From NCBI GenBank assembly GCA_002449785.1, contig DJXP01000024.1, positions 16,028 through 80,027 on the forward strand: a DNA stretch of 64,000 nucleotides. The letters are read 5' to 3'. The stretch's first letter is position 1; the number at the start of each line of letters is the position of its first letter. Below are positions 18,679 through 28,155 of the stretch, piece after piece. The translations under genes and the position numbers were made by a program. The notes below the pieces were generated by a model. That model saw nothing but the letters and a program-made list of their open reading frames with translations, had not been told where the DNA came from and did not search any database. The DNA is from Clostridiales bacterium UBA7001 (GTDB taxonomy: Bacteria; Bacillota; Clostridia; TANB77; CAG-508).

Positions 18679-19290
18679 ATGGAAAATGCATCAAAAGCCT
18701 TAATAATTGCTGGTGGAGTATTAATAGGTGTTTTAATATTATCTATGTTTGTTTATGTTTTTAGGTCTGCTGCTAAAACTAACCAAAGCTATGATGAAAA
18801 AATGGCCCAAGAGCAATTAGAGGCATATAATGCTGGGTTTGAAGTTTATAATAGAGATAATAATACTATAATGGATTTATTAACTGTTATTAATTTAGCT
18901 TATGATACTAATGTTAGCTGTGATTATGACCCACAAAATAGTGTTGAAATATTGATTAAAATTTCAGAAAATAAATATTTTAGAGTTTTAGGAGACTATG
19001 ATAAAAAGAATTATATGTCTAAAAATAGAGTATTAATTGCTTCAAATGAAAAAGACATTGGTTCAGGGAAAACAGTTTCAATATATGATTTAGTAAATAA
19101 AACTTTTGGAGATGATGTGTTTAAATTTCAAATTCCTTCTTCAGATGAAAATGATAAACTTTCTACTACTAAATTAGATGGTAATGAAACTAAATATAAA
19201 TATTTATTCAAATGCAAAGAAATTAGATATGATTTAAAATCTGGAAAAGTTGAATTTATGAAATTTGAGTTAGATGGTCCGCAGTACTAA
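18679..19290 (+). CDS. pilin-like membrane-anchored subunit 2 (203 aa)
   Basis: Paralogue of the previous product. It begins MENASKALIIAGGVLIGV with a single N-terminal helix (residues 8-28), has the EVYNRDNNTIMDLLTVINLA motif, and ends with CKEIRYDLKSGKVEFMKFE. The ectodomain is shorter by about 70 residues. Spacing of 22 bases to the upstream gene with a GGAG ribosome-binding site indicates a common transcript. The role in a pilus-like fibre is inferred from context. Confidence 0.65.
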   Translation: MENASKALIIAGGVLIGVLILSMFVYVFRSAAKTNQSYDEKMAQEQLEAYNAGFEVYNRDNNTIMDLLTVINLAYDTNVSCDYDPQNSVEILIKISENKYFRVLGDYDKKNYMSKNRVLIASNEKDIGSGKTVSIYDLVNKTFGDDVFKFQIPSSDENDKLSTTKLDGNETKYKYLFKCKEIRYDLKSGKVEFMKFELDGPQY

Positions 19291-19313
19291 ATATTTAATT
19301 TAAAATAATAATC

Positions 19314-19342
19314 TTGAATAATAATTATAATAATGTTATAAT
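19314..19342 (+). promoter_or_regulatory. internal promoter in the pilin-like array
   Basis: TTGAAT (19314-19319), a 17-base spacer and TATAAT (19337-19342) lie 28 bases before the ATG at 19370. This would let the later pilin-like genes be expressed independently of the motor genes. Confidence 0.65.
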
Positions 19343-19369
19343 TATGCTTATGTTGGAAAAGGATTTTTT

Positions 19370-19801
19370 ATGAAAAAAAGTGTAATTTTTATTATAACTT
19401 TCTTATTTATTGTTGTAATTTTAGGAATTACAAGTTATAATAAATTGAAAACAGAAAAAAATAGTGTATTAAAGTTTAATCAAGAATTTGAAGAATATAA
19501 TAAGCAAGATTTAAATGGATTAGATGTTATTACATTAATTAACAAAGCAACTAGTAATAACGAAAAATATAATATTAAGAAAAATGATGATAATATTTAT
19601 ATCTTAGATGATGAATATAGTATCGAAATATATGTTATTTTTGATGATGTTTCATATTCTATGGAAAGAATTAATAATAGTGGAACAAATTCTTTTATTA
19701 AGCTTTTTGCAGATGTTAAATTTGATTGCAAAGAAGTAACATATCATAAAAAAAATGGAAGAATTGCTTCTTTAGTGTTTGAAGCTAAAGATTATAAATA
19801 A
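19370..19801 (+). CDS. pilin-like membrane-anchored subunit 3 (143 aa)
   Basis: A short relative of the two preceding products in which the MENASKAL start is replaced by a basic MKKSVIF leader and a hydrophobic helix (residues 4-23). The body keeps the shared boxes EFEEYNKQDLNGLDVITLINKA and, at the end, CKEVTYHKKNGRIASLVFE. It therefore looks like a paralogue whose N-terminus has been exchanged or has diverged. An internal promoter precedes it. Confidence 0.6.
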   Translation: MKKSVIFIITFLFIVVILGITSYNKLKTEKNSVLKFNQEFEEYNKQDLNGLDVITLINKATSNNEKYNIKKNDDNIYILDDEYSIEIYVIFDDVSYSMERINNSGTNSFIKLFADVKFDCKEVTYHKKNGRIASLVFEAKDYK

Positions 19802-19906
19802 GTTCTTAGTGTTACTATGGCACAAAAGTTATAAAAATACAAAAGATATAATATTTTTGCTATAGTTTTTAAAATAAATTATAAACAAAATAAGGAGGAA
19901 GAAGTT

Positions 19907-20383
19907 ATGGAGAATGCTTCTAAAGCGTTAATAATTGCAGGTGCAATTTTATTATCTATTTTAATTATAGCAATTGGTATGTTTATTTATACCAGTTCAC
20001 AAAGTACAATTAATGATTCATTAACACAAATGAATACACAAGAAATCGAGGCTTTCAATAGTCAATTCACAATTTATGGTGGTTCACAAAATGGTGCAAA
20101 ATTAAAATCAATGGTAGGAACATGTATAGCAAATGCAAATACATACAAAGAAGAACCTGCTAAATTACCTAGAGTGTCAATTAACAAATTTTCAGAAAAA
20201 CTAGGCGATGGTAATAATGCAGATACTGGTACATTAAATAAAGGTGGAGATACTCCTGAATTAAACAATTATATAAATACACTTGCAACAATTAGGAATA
20301 ACTTAGAAAATAAACATTCTTATACTGTAAATTTCGGTTATTCAAATAATGGTGTTTTAACATCAATAACTATAACATATTAG
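19907..20383 (+). CDS. pilin-like membrane-anchored subunit 4 (158 aa)
   Basis: This starts MENASKALIIAGAILLSI and has one hydrophobic N-terminal helix (residues 8-29). A Thr/Asn-rich ectodomain of about 125 residues follows, with AFNSQFTIYGGSQNG matching the shared motif of its neighbours. Its ribosome-binding site AGGAGGAAG is the strongest in the array, and the gene is followed by a hairpin, both consistent with an abundant major subunit. That it is the major pilin is my inference. Confidence 0.65.
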   Translation: MENASKALIIAGAILLSILIIAIGMFIYTSSQSTINDSLTQMNTQEIEAFNSQFTIYGGSQNGAKLKSMVGTCIANANTYKEEPAKLPRVSINKFSEKLGDGNNADTGTLNKGGDTPELNNYINTLATIRNNLENKHSYTVNFGYSNNGVLTSITITY

Positions 20384-20397
20384 GTTTTGTTTTTTAT

Positions 20398-20438
20398 TTG
20401 ATATAAGGTGATATTACTAATATATCACTTTATATCAA
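20398..20438 (+). terminator. hairpin after pilin-like subunit 4
   Basis: A 16-bp arm (20398-20413) pairs with 20423-20438 apart from a G-U position. No T-run follows, so it may stabilise or attenuate the upstream mRNA and need not be a full terminator. Confidence 0.5.
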
Positions 20439-20471
20439 ATTATATCTGAATCTTTAAGGAAGGTAATAATA

Positions 20472-21254
20472 ATGGATGAGAATGCAACACATGCACTTAT
20501 GCTTACTTTTGGTTTATTTGTTCTTATAATAGCGTTAAGTATTTCAATGTATATGTTTGGTCAGGTTACAAATATTGCTGAAAAGCTTATTTATTATTCT
20601 GATTCAACCAATTACTATGATTCAATTAAATTTGATTCTTATTCATATAATAATGACCCTAATCGTCAAAAAGAAATTATACCTTCTGTTGAAAGATATG
20701 TAAATACTGAAACAATTATTCCTACTCTTTATAGATATGATAAAGAAAACTTCTGTGTTAAAATTTATGATGCTACTGTAGAAAATGAAGGTTCACCAAA
20801 GTTAATTCAAATATTTGATAGAAATATAGAAAACAATGTAAATAGAGCAGTAAGTGATAGTAAAGCTACTGCTAGTAGTAAAGATAAAAGTTCTATTACA
20901 AATTATGCATATAAACAAATATTTGACAATAAAGAAAAAAAACCGGAAATATTTATGTTTGGAGCACCATGGACAGGTAGCCCAGAAGATATAAAAAGTA
21001 GGTTAGATTTATATATTAGTGGTACAGCTGGATATATTGAAGGTGTTTATGTTGATTATACAAATAATAATTTTTCAAAAGCTGTAAATGTAAGCCGCAC
21101 AAATCCAAATAATATTAGATTCAAAGAAAGATTTATTAGTTATTCATATACAGGTGACACATTTGTTACTGATGATGGTGATGAACTTGTTAATGTGGAT
21201 GCAAAAGATAAATTGGTAATTATTTATACAATACTAGGTAAGTATTCTGAATAA
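20472..21254 (+). CDS. membrane-anchored pilus-locus protein (260 aa)
   Basis: The protein has one hydrophobic helix at residues 9-30 (ALMLTFGLFVLIIALSISM) following a short acidic N-terminus, then a polar ectodomain. The helix position matches the pilin-like products upstream, but the ectodomain is unrelated by eye (YYDSIKFDSYSYNND, then TGDTFVTDDGDELVNVDAKD near the end). It is probably a minor pilin or tip-complex component, inferred from position and topology only. Confidence 0.55.
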   Translation: MDENATHALMLTFGLFVLIIALSISMYMFGQVTNIAEKLIYYSDSTNYYDSIKFDSYSYNNDPNRQKEIIPSVERYVNTETIIPTLYRYDKENFCVKIYDATVENEGSPKLIQIFDRNIENNVNRAVSDSKATASSKDKSSITNYAYKQIFDNKEKKPEIFMFGAPWTGSPEDIKSRLDLYISGTAGYIEGVYVDYTNNNFSKAVNVSRTNPNNIRFKERFISYSYTGDTFVTDDGDELVNVDAKDKLVIIYTILGKYSE

Positions 21255-21333
21255 TTTAATAAGAGTTTAAATTTATATTTATTTAATAAATAAAATAAAA
21301 TACTAATAAATGGTTAGTATATAGGAGGATTAT

Positions 21334-21864
21334 ATGAGTGATACACTAATTACAATGATTGCTATATTATTAGCAGCTATTCTAATGTTTATTTTCCCAT
21401 TATTATCAATTTCTGAAAGAAGTGATGATATATCTCAATTATCTGTACAAACTGCCGTAACTGAATTTGTTGACAATTCTAGGTCTATTGGTAAAATTAC
21501 AATGGATAATTATGATAAATTATTAGCTACTATTCAAGCTACTGGAAATTCTTATGATGTTGAGATGGAAGTTAAAGTTTTAGATGAAAATGTTGGAAAA
21601 AAATCTGCTTGGATTCAAGGTACTGTAATAGGTGAAAATGTTTATTATTCTGTTTTTACTACTCAAATTATCGACACTATTACAAAATCACCTAATGGTG
21701 TATATGTAATGAAAGAAGGAGATATTTTTTCTGTTAGTATAAAGAATACTAATAAAACAATGTCTCAAACAATTAGAGGAGTATTTTATTCTATAGCAGG
21801 TGGTGATGTTTATTCAATTGCGGCACAACATTCTGGTGTTGTTACTGCAAATGGATCTAATTAA
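21334..21864 (+). CDS. membrane-anchored pilus-locus protein (176 aa)
   Basis: A single N-terminal helix (residues 4-24) is followed by an ectodomain beginning SERSDDISQLSVQTAVTEFV. In a TadE/TadF-like or archaellin-like plan this would be a minor pilin. It has a GGAGGATT ribosome-binding site and lies 25 bases before the largest subunit gene. Function is inferred from its place in the cluster. Confidence 0.55.
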   Translation: MSDTLITMIAILLAAILMFIFPLLSISERSDDISQLSVQTAVTEFVDNSRSIGKITMDNYDKLLATIQATGNSYDVEMEVKVLDENVGKKSAWIQGTVIGENVYYSVFTTQIIDTITKSPNGVYVMKEGDIFSVSIKNTNKTMSQTIRGVFYSIAGGDVYSIAAQHSGVVTANGSN

Positions 21865-21889
21865 TTTTAATAAATAAAGGAAATAGTTA

Positions 21890-24388
21890 ATGAAATTACA
21901 AAGTTTTTGCATAGTATTTGCTTTGATTATTATTCCTATTTTATTAGTACTTACATATTATATACAATTACAAGTAGATACTGTTACTCTACAAACTGAA
22001 TATGATACTAAATTATTAGATGCTACATATGATGCTATGTCTTCATTTGAAATTAATACAGCAAATGAAGACTTATCTTCTGTATCTGATGCATTGCGTA
22101 CAATAATTGAAGCATCTAATAATGTTTTTTTTAATACCCTATCAACAAATTTAGGTATGTCTAATGCAAGTAAATCATATGTAGAACCATATGTTCCATC
22201 CATTTTATATGCCTTATATGATGGGTATTATATTTATGCGCCTACAAAAGTTCCTGAGATTTTAACGAATGACAAAGGAGTTGCTTTAGCTGTAGGTGAC
22301 TATCAAAATAGTAGTAATCCAGATGAAGAAAAGTATAAAGTTGTTTTTAAAGAAGATGGATATTATAAATTAATAAAAGATCTTCCTACTGATGATGTTC
22401 CTATGGTTTATAATGATGATATTGGAACTGATTATGGTCAAATTCTTTACACTGCAAAAGATGATAGTGGTAAAACCAAAATGGATGGTTCTGATATTTT
22501 ATATACTCCGGATCCTGACAAAGCATTACTCAAAACTAAAAATGTTTTAAAAACATATATGCCTTATTCTGCTAGATATAAAGATAAAGAAAATGGAAAA
22601 TATGATATAAATGTAACATATACTTTAGACAATTATATAACAATTGAAGGATGTTTATATCCTCCTACTGATAGAACAATATATGTTACTAAATCTGGAT
22701 ATTTAATTAATACATCTAATGTCAAAATAAGGAGAAAGAAGGATGATGACACTGCGATTATAGATAATTATTCAGAAAGTGGTATACAAAAATATATTGA
22801 AGATGGTGGTGAAATCTATGTAGAAATAGACAGTTTGGAAATTGTACATATTTCTGGACTTAATAAAAAGGCTATTGATGATGAATTAGTATTTTTAAAA
22901 AATCAAATTGAAGATGCACAGATCATAAAGAATCAAATTAAAGATGCACAACAAATTAATGATAAATATAGCGAAATTGCCGAAAAAATTAATTTAAAAT
23001 TTCATACAAGTGCTGAAAGTAATGGAGATTCAATAATAAGTGTATGTAATAGCCTAATTACTGATAGGCAATATAAACTTAGTCAGATTTCATCTGCTGT
23101 ATATTATTGTAAAGCATATTTATTTACTAATTGGGTAATTGATAATTTTGGAAGAGGTGGAGCTTATGTAGTTCACGAAAATAATATACAGGAGATTTCA
23201 GGTATTCCATTAGAATTTGAAAACAATGATGCAGCAAACAATAATAGTATAATTAGTACAAATGGTATTTTCGATTTTAGTAAGAGTGAGGATGTGTGTG
23301 TATTTGATTTAAAAGGCTCTAGTCAAACTCAAGATAGAAAAATTGGTGTTACTGAAATAGATGAAGATTCAGCTTTTTATACTCATAAGTTAAATGTTAT
23401 TAGAAATTCTATGCAATATAATTTGAACTTAGCGATGACTGCATATTCAGAAAATGCAACAATTGATTATGCTATGCCAATTATTTCTGATAGTGAGTGG
23501 GAAGATATTTTATCGAATCCAACTATTGTCGCATTTATGCAAGGGTTTAATTGTGGTTTAAAAACTTATAATAATTATGTTATAGTTTCAAGTACTAATA
23601 ATGAGATTTCTGTTTCACCTAATAATATTTATTATGTAAAAAAAGATTTATTTAATGATGAGAATTCTGAATATCATAAAATAAATTGTGAGCATATATT
23701 AGATCAATTAAATAGTAATCCTGATAATATAGGTAATATGACCGATTTTATTTCATTTACTTCTAAAGAAATAAAATATGACAAGATTTTTAATAAATCA
23801 AAAAGTAATAGTTATTATTGGTATGATCATAAAAATTTAGCATGTTATTATTGTATAAATGATGGTAATTATGATGGAATTGCTGGTGGAATTTTTAATA
23901 AAACTAATGGTTCAGACTATGATTATCCTTCTTTAGTTAGAGCTTATTATATGTCGCTTGCTAAAGAAAGAAATGATTTATATAAGCCAAATGCTGTTAC
24001 TAATAATATAGAAACAGAAGTTGTATATGATAATAATACTGATCATGCAGATGTAAATAGAAGTAGTTATAAAGCTCTTAAGGATATAGATTATATTGAA
24101 ATTGTTTTCAAAGACATTAAAATTAATACTTTAGAAGTTGCAACAGTTCCTATATCAGTTGACGAAAATATTGGTACATTTAATACAAATAGTTTGAATG
24201 CAAATGATTCCAGAAATCAAACGAGAATTTTAAATATTAATAGTAATATTGGTTCAAATACAAAAGTTAATTGTGAATATCTAAAAAAAGAAATTTCTAT
24301 TAATGGAGTTGAAGTTAAAAATTTTAAAGATAATAATAATAATCCCATTAATCCAATAAAATATATAAAAGTATTTTATAAAAAGTAG
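21890..24388 (+). CDS. large membrane-anchored surface protein of the pilus locus (832 aa)
   Basis: The N-terminal helix (residues 5-24) is followed by a large extracellular region. The first part (ATYDAMSSFEINTANEDLS, then SYVEPYVPSILYALYDGYYIY) looks like a globular minor-pilin head, and a helical stretch with repeated KNQI-(E/K)DAQ units lies near residues 340-360. It is the largest and last gene before the terminator at 24414-24443, as expected for a tip adhesin or a tip-complex protein. I recognise no enzymatic motif. Confidence 0.6.
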   Translation: MKLQSFCIVFALIIIPILLVLTYYIQLQVDTVTLQTEYDTKLLDATYDAMSSFEINTANEDLSSVSDALRTIIEASNNVFFNTLSTNLGMSNASKSYVEPYVPSILYALYDGYYIYAPTKVPEILTNDKGVALAVGDYQNSSNPDEEKYKVVFKEDGYYKLIKDLPTDDVPMVYNDDIGTDYGQILYTAKDDSGKTKMDGSDILYTPDPDKALLKTKNVLKTYMPYSARYKDKENGKYDINVTYTLDNYITIEGCLYPPTDRTIYVTKSGYLINTSNVKIRRKKDDDTAIIDNYSESGIQKYIEDGGEIYVEIDSLEIVHISGLNKKAIDDELVFLKNQIEDAQIIKNQIKDAQQINDKYSEIAEKINLKFHTSAESNGDSIISVCNSLITDRQYKLSQISSAVYYCKAYLFTNWVIDNFGRGGAYVVHENNIQEISGIPLEFENNDAANNNSIISTNGIFDFSKSEDVCVFDLKGSSQTQDRKIGVTEIDEDSAFYTHKLNVIRNSMQYNLNLAMTAYSENATIDYAMPIISDSEWEDILSNPTIVAFMQGFNCGLKTYNNYVIVSSTNNEISVSPNNIYYVKKDLFNDENSEYHKINCEHILDQLNSNPDNIGNMTDFISFTSKEIKYDKIFNKSKSNSYYWYDHKNLACYYCINDGNYDGIAGGIFNKTNGSDYDYPSLVRAYYMSLAKERNDLYKPNAVTNNIETEVVYDNNTDHADVNRSSYKALKDIDYIEIVFKDIKINTLEVATVPISVDENIGTFNTNSLNANDSRNQTRILNINSNIGSNTKVNCEYLKKEISINGVEVKNFKDNNNNPINPIKYIKVFYKK

Positions 24389-24413
24389 TTATAATTTATA
24401 TAAAATTAATTAA

Positions 24414-24443
24414 TATTGGGCTGATAAAGCCCAATAATTTTTA
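24414..24443 (+). terminator. terminator closing the pilus locus
   Basis: A perfect 9-bp stem (24414-24422 with 24428-24436, 5-nt loop) is followed by ATTTTTA. Confidence 0.8.
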
Positions 24444-24508
24444 TAATTTTGAAATATATGAATATAATTGTTATTATTTAGATTGAAAAATTATGATCGG
24501 AGAAATAA

Positions 24509-25522
24509 ATGAGAAGAGAGACCATAATACTGGGAATAATAATATTTTTTGTGTCGATAATTGTTTATTTTATTAAGAATAATGAAAGCATTATAAAAAA
24601 AATTAAAAAGTTTAAATATGCAAACTATAGTGTCATTATTGTATCTATAGGGGTGATTATATGTATTTTGTTTTCTATAGATGAAATAAGACATAATATT
24701 AACTTATATCTTTTTAGCAAAGAAAATTCTAATTTATATGATAAGTGCGATAAATTAATTAGCGATGAAAAAGAATATTATGATTTTGTAATAGATGTCG
24801 AATATGGTAAAAATTTTAGTTACAGTCAGCCATTTATTCCAGAAGGTTTTAATTATGTTGAAGGTAAATGGGATTCAGGATTTATAATAGAAGATGAAAA
24901 AGGAAATCAATTTGTTTGGGTTCCTTGTGGTAGTGATGAAGAATTATCTGTACCTAAATTACAAAAAAGATATTTTTCTAATAATCCTTTAATAAGTATA
25001 GATCAATGTTATGATTTAAAATATAAAGATTTTTTAAATAGTGCTTTGTTAAATGGTGGGTTTTATATATCTAGGTATGAAATTGGTAAAGAGAATAATT
25101 ATCCAGTTTCAAAACAAGGAGCAATAGTATGGACTGATATTACCCAAGAAGAAGCTATTAAACTTTCTGAACAAATGTATAATAATGAAATTGTAAATAG
25201 TTCTTTAATAAATGGATATGCGTATGATACAGTCATTCAATGGATTAAAGATTCTAATATTACAATAATTCAGAATGATATTGAAATTAATGATAATTAT
25301 TATGCAGGGCGAAAAGATTATAATCATATTTATGATTTGTTTGATAATATTTTAGAATTAACATTGGAAAAGAATTATGATACTGTTATTACAAGAGGAA
25401 TGTATAATCCAGATGTGTTTGAAAAGTATGAAGATTTAATCAACCGCTTTGAACTTAGATTTTCAATATTAGAAAACTCAAAATATAATTATGTTGGTTT
25501 TAGAACAGTGTTATATAAATAG
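24509..25522 (+). CDS. membrane protein with an FGE/SUMF1-like domain
   Basis: Two hydrophobic segments (about residues 7-25 and 41-58) precede an extracellular domain. This contains NQFVWVPCG, FYISRYEIGKENNYPVSKQG and TQEEAIKLSEQMYN, typical of the formylglycine-generating-enzyme (SUMF1) fold. In Clostridia this fold is often used in non-catalytic carbohydrate-binding or diversity-generating surface proteins. The active-site cysteines of true FGE are not evident. It opens the surface/glycosylation group downstream of the pilus operon. Confidence 0.7.
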   Translation: MRRETIILGIIIFFVSIIVYFIKNNESIIKKIKKFKYANYSVIIVSIGVIICILFSIDEIRHNINLYLFSKENSNLYDKCDKLISDEKEYYDFVIDVEYGKNFSYSQPFIPEGFNYVEGKWDSGFIIEDEKGNQFVWVPCGSDEELSVPKLQKRYFSNNPLISIDQCYDLKYKDFLNSALLNGGFYISRYEIGKENNYPVSKQGAIVWTDITQEEAIKLSEQMYNNEIVNSSLINGYAYDTVIQWIKDSNITIIQNDIEINDNYYAGRKDYNHIYDLFDNILELTLEKNYDTVITRGMYNPDVFEKYEDLINRFELRFSILENSKYNYVGFRTVLYK

Positions 25523-25538
25523 ATTAAGGGGTTTATAA

Positions 25539-26993
25539 ATGAGTAAAAAAATAGTTTTTTTTATGCTAATAATAATATTTTGTGTTGGAATTGCACCTAA
25601 AACATTTCAAAATGATACTTTTTTTACTATAGCTTGTGGTGAACAGATTTTAAATGAAGGTTTGCAGAAAATTGATAAATTAACATGGCATAAAGATTTA
25701 GAATTTACAAATGATAGGTATTTATTTGATATTATAATAACATTAATTTATAATAAATTAGGATTTTTTGGGATATATTTATTTGTAATTATAATGACAG
25801 TTATAATAGGATTATCATTGTTTTATATATATAATAAGATGAATAATAATATGATATTGTCATTTTTATTTACTATTTCAACTTTATATTTAGGAAGGCA
25901 GATTTTGGCTGCAAGAGCACAGATTATATCAATATGGTTATTTATAATTGAAAATTATTTTATTATAAAATTATTAAATTCAAACAAAAATATATATAGT
26001 GTTTTATTAATATTTGTTGCAATTTTATTATCTAATGTTCATGCATCTATTTTTTTAATTTATTTTATTTATTATTTGCCATATTTTGCTGAATTTTTAT
26101 TGTCTAGATTTATAAAAGATGAAGGAACAGATAGAAAAATAATTATAAATTCAAGAAAAAACATTTTAAAATTATTTATAACTTTTATTATTACAATATT
26201 TGCGGGATTTTGTTCTCCCCTGGGATTAGCACCATATACATCTATGTTAAAGGCAGTAAATGGTATTTCATTAAACATGATTTCAGAATTACAACCGATG
26301 ACATTGGTAGATAGTTTGAATTTTATGACTTTTATCATTATTACTTTAGCAATAATTGCTTTTACAAAAATAAAGATAAATTTATCAGATGCTTTTATGT
26401 TAGTTGGAATGGCTTTAATGGCGATAAATATGAATAGAACTGTTTTTTATTTTATCTTTGTTGGTTCTATTTTTATAATTAAAATGGTAAATGATTTTTT
26501 AGAAGAATACAACATTTATGAATACAACATGTCAAAAAAAATAACAAAAATAACAAGTTTGGTGTTTATTGTATTAATTGTTTCTTATAGTTCTATTAAT
26601 ATTTCAAGTAAACTACTAGATGATTATGTTGATACTTTATCATATCCAGTATATGCGTGTGATTATATTAATAGATTTATAGATAAGGATAATATGCGAA
26701 TATATAATACATTTAATTATGGAAGCTATATAGAATACAAAGGTATAAAAGCTTTTATTGATTCAAGATCGGGAATGTTTTCTGAAGAATTTAACGATAC
26801 CACAGTATTAGAAGATTTTAATAATATTAATGGTGGAGTAAAACATTATAGAGATGTTTTTAACAAATATGATATTAATTATGTTTTGATTAATAATGGT
26901 AATCTAATAAGTGTATATATAGCAGATGATGAGGAGTGGAATATGATATATAATGATGATGGTTTTTCACTATATGAAAAAAAAAATAATTAA
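25539..26993 (+). CDS. multispanning GT-C-like membrane protein (484 aa)
   Basis: The protein has about ten predicted membrane helices. The first external loop reads NDTFFTIACGEQILNEG and ends FTNDRYLFDIII. A C-terminal domain has NTFNYGSYIEYKGIKAFIDS and YDINYVLINNG. Both are hallmarks of a widespread family of GT-C-fold membrane proteins that has the D(T/W)(W/F)xHLxxGxxIL entry loop. These are thought to move sugars from lipid carriers onto surface acceptors. Only 16 bases separate it from the FGE-like gene. Confidence 0.65.
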   Translation: MSKKIVFFMLIIIFCVGIAPKTFQNDTFFTIACGEQILNEGLQKIDKLTWHKDLEFTNDRYLFDIIITLIYNKLGFFGIYLFVIIMTVIIGLSLFYIYNKMNNNMILSFLFTISTLYLGRQILAARAQIISIWLFIIENYFIIKLLNSNKNIYSVLLIFVAILLSNVHASIFLIYFIYYLPYFAEFLLSRFIKDEGTDRKIIINSRKNILKLFITFIITIFAGFCSPLGLAPYTSMLKAVNGISLNMISELQPMTLVDSLNFMTFIIITLAIIAFTKIKINLSDAFMLVGMALMAINMNRTVFYFIFVGSIFIIKMVNDFLEEYNIYEYNMSKKITKITSLVFIVLIVSYSSINISSKLLDDYVDTLSYPVYACDYINRFIDKDNMRIYNTFNYGSYIEYKGIKAFIDSRSGMFSEEFNDTTVLEDFNNINGGVKHYRDVFNKYDINYVLINNGNLISVYIADDEEWNMIYNDDGFSLYEKKNN

Positions 26994-27022
26994 TTTTTTA
27001 TAACAGATGTAGGAGAATTAAA

Positions 27023-28118
27023 ATGAATAACCATGAAATTGCTATATTAATTCCAGCATATAATCCAAGTGAAAGCTTAATTAATTTAACGAATCTTTTA
27101 ATTGAAGAAAAATATATAATAGTTGTAGTAAATGACGGAAGTAATGAGGAAAGTAATAAAATTTTTAAAAAATTAAATAAAGATATTATCATTATTAATC
27201 ATCTTAAAAACATGGGGAAAGGAACTGCTCTAAAAACAGGTTTCAATTATATAAAAGATAATATTGAATGTATTGGAGTTATAACAGCTGATGCTGATGG
27301 ACAGCATTTATTTGAAGATATAAAAAATGTGTCAGAATATTTAGCCAAAAATGATGGCTCTATTATATTGGGAAGCAGAACTAATATGAAGAGTGCACCA
27401 TTTCGAAGTAAGTTTCGGAAACTTCTTGACCAGAAAAATATTTAAATTAGCAACTGGACATGAAATTTTTGATACTCAGACAGGCTTAAGAGGAATACCA
27501 AATAAGTACTTAAAAGATATTGTGAATATAAAAGGTGATAGATATGAATATGAAATAAATATGTTAATTTCTTTTGCTATTAAAAAGATTAATATTGTTG
27601 AAGTAGATATATCAACTGTATATATTGATGATAATAAAACATCAAATTTCAACGCAATAACCGATTCATATCGAATATATAAATGTATTATTTTTAATAC
27701 AAATTTAGGTACGATTATTCTTTTTTCTCTTTCTGCATTTACATCTTTTTTAATAGACTATTTTGTTTTAATAAATATGGTATATCTTTTTTGGGGACAC
27801 TATAATTATGATATAGCAATACTTTATAGTGCTATTATAGCTAGAGGTATAAGCTCAATTTTTAATTTTTTGACTAATTATTTTATTGTATTTAAAAGTA
27901 AAGAAAAAATATGTATTTCTGCTTTTAAATATTATGTTTTGGCTTTATTTGTATTATGTATAAATTATGTTTTACTAGATATACTTGTTGTAAAATTTAA
28001 TTTGAATTTAAAAATATCAAAAATTGTTGTTGAGGTAGTTTTATTTTTATTAAATTACATAATTGAAAAAGTGATATTTAAAAAAGATTTAACTTCATCT
28101 GTTTATGGTAAAAAATAA
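27023..28118 (+). CDS. GT2 glycosyltransferase-GtrA fusion, read through a CGG +1 shift
   Basis: The N-terminal domain is a dolichyl-phosphate-mannose-synthase-like GT2: AILIPAYNPS, VVNDGSN, NMGKGTALKTGF, and TADADGQH with the catalytic acidic cluster. The C-terminal domain has four helices of the GtrA flippase family (NFLTNYFIVFKSK). The frame is broken by an in-frame CGG at 27416; the zero frame stops at 27443. Skipping one C gives FRSKFGNFLTRKIF with Gly132, the usual join before the TGHEIFDTQTGLRG segment, and 364 residues in all. Such proteins charge undecaprenyl phosphate with a sugar and flip it outward. Confidence 0.85.
27416..27419 (+). other. CGG-A recoding site 3 (GT2-GtrA)
   Basis: In-frame CGG after TTT. 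Reading GGA after a +1 shift joins two halves of one GT2 domain. The zero frame ends at TAA eight codons later. Confidence 0.7.
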
Positions 28119-28155
28119 TTATTATTATTTTTATTAATTGGAAGGAAAACTAAAT

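Noticed and set aside
19818..19852. A sigma-54 promoter (TGGCAC) before pilin-like subunit 4
   Set aside because: The -12 part reads TTAT and does not fit TTGC, and the AT-rich context makes a chance match likely.
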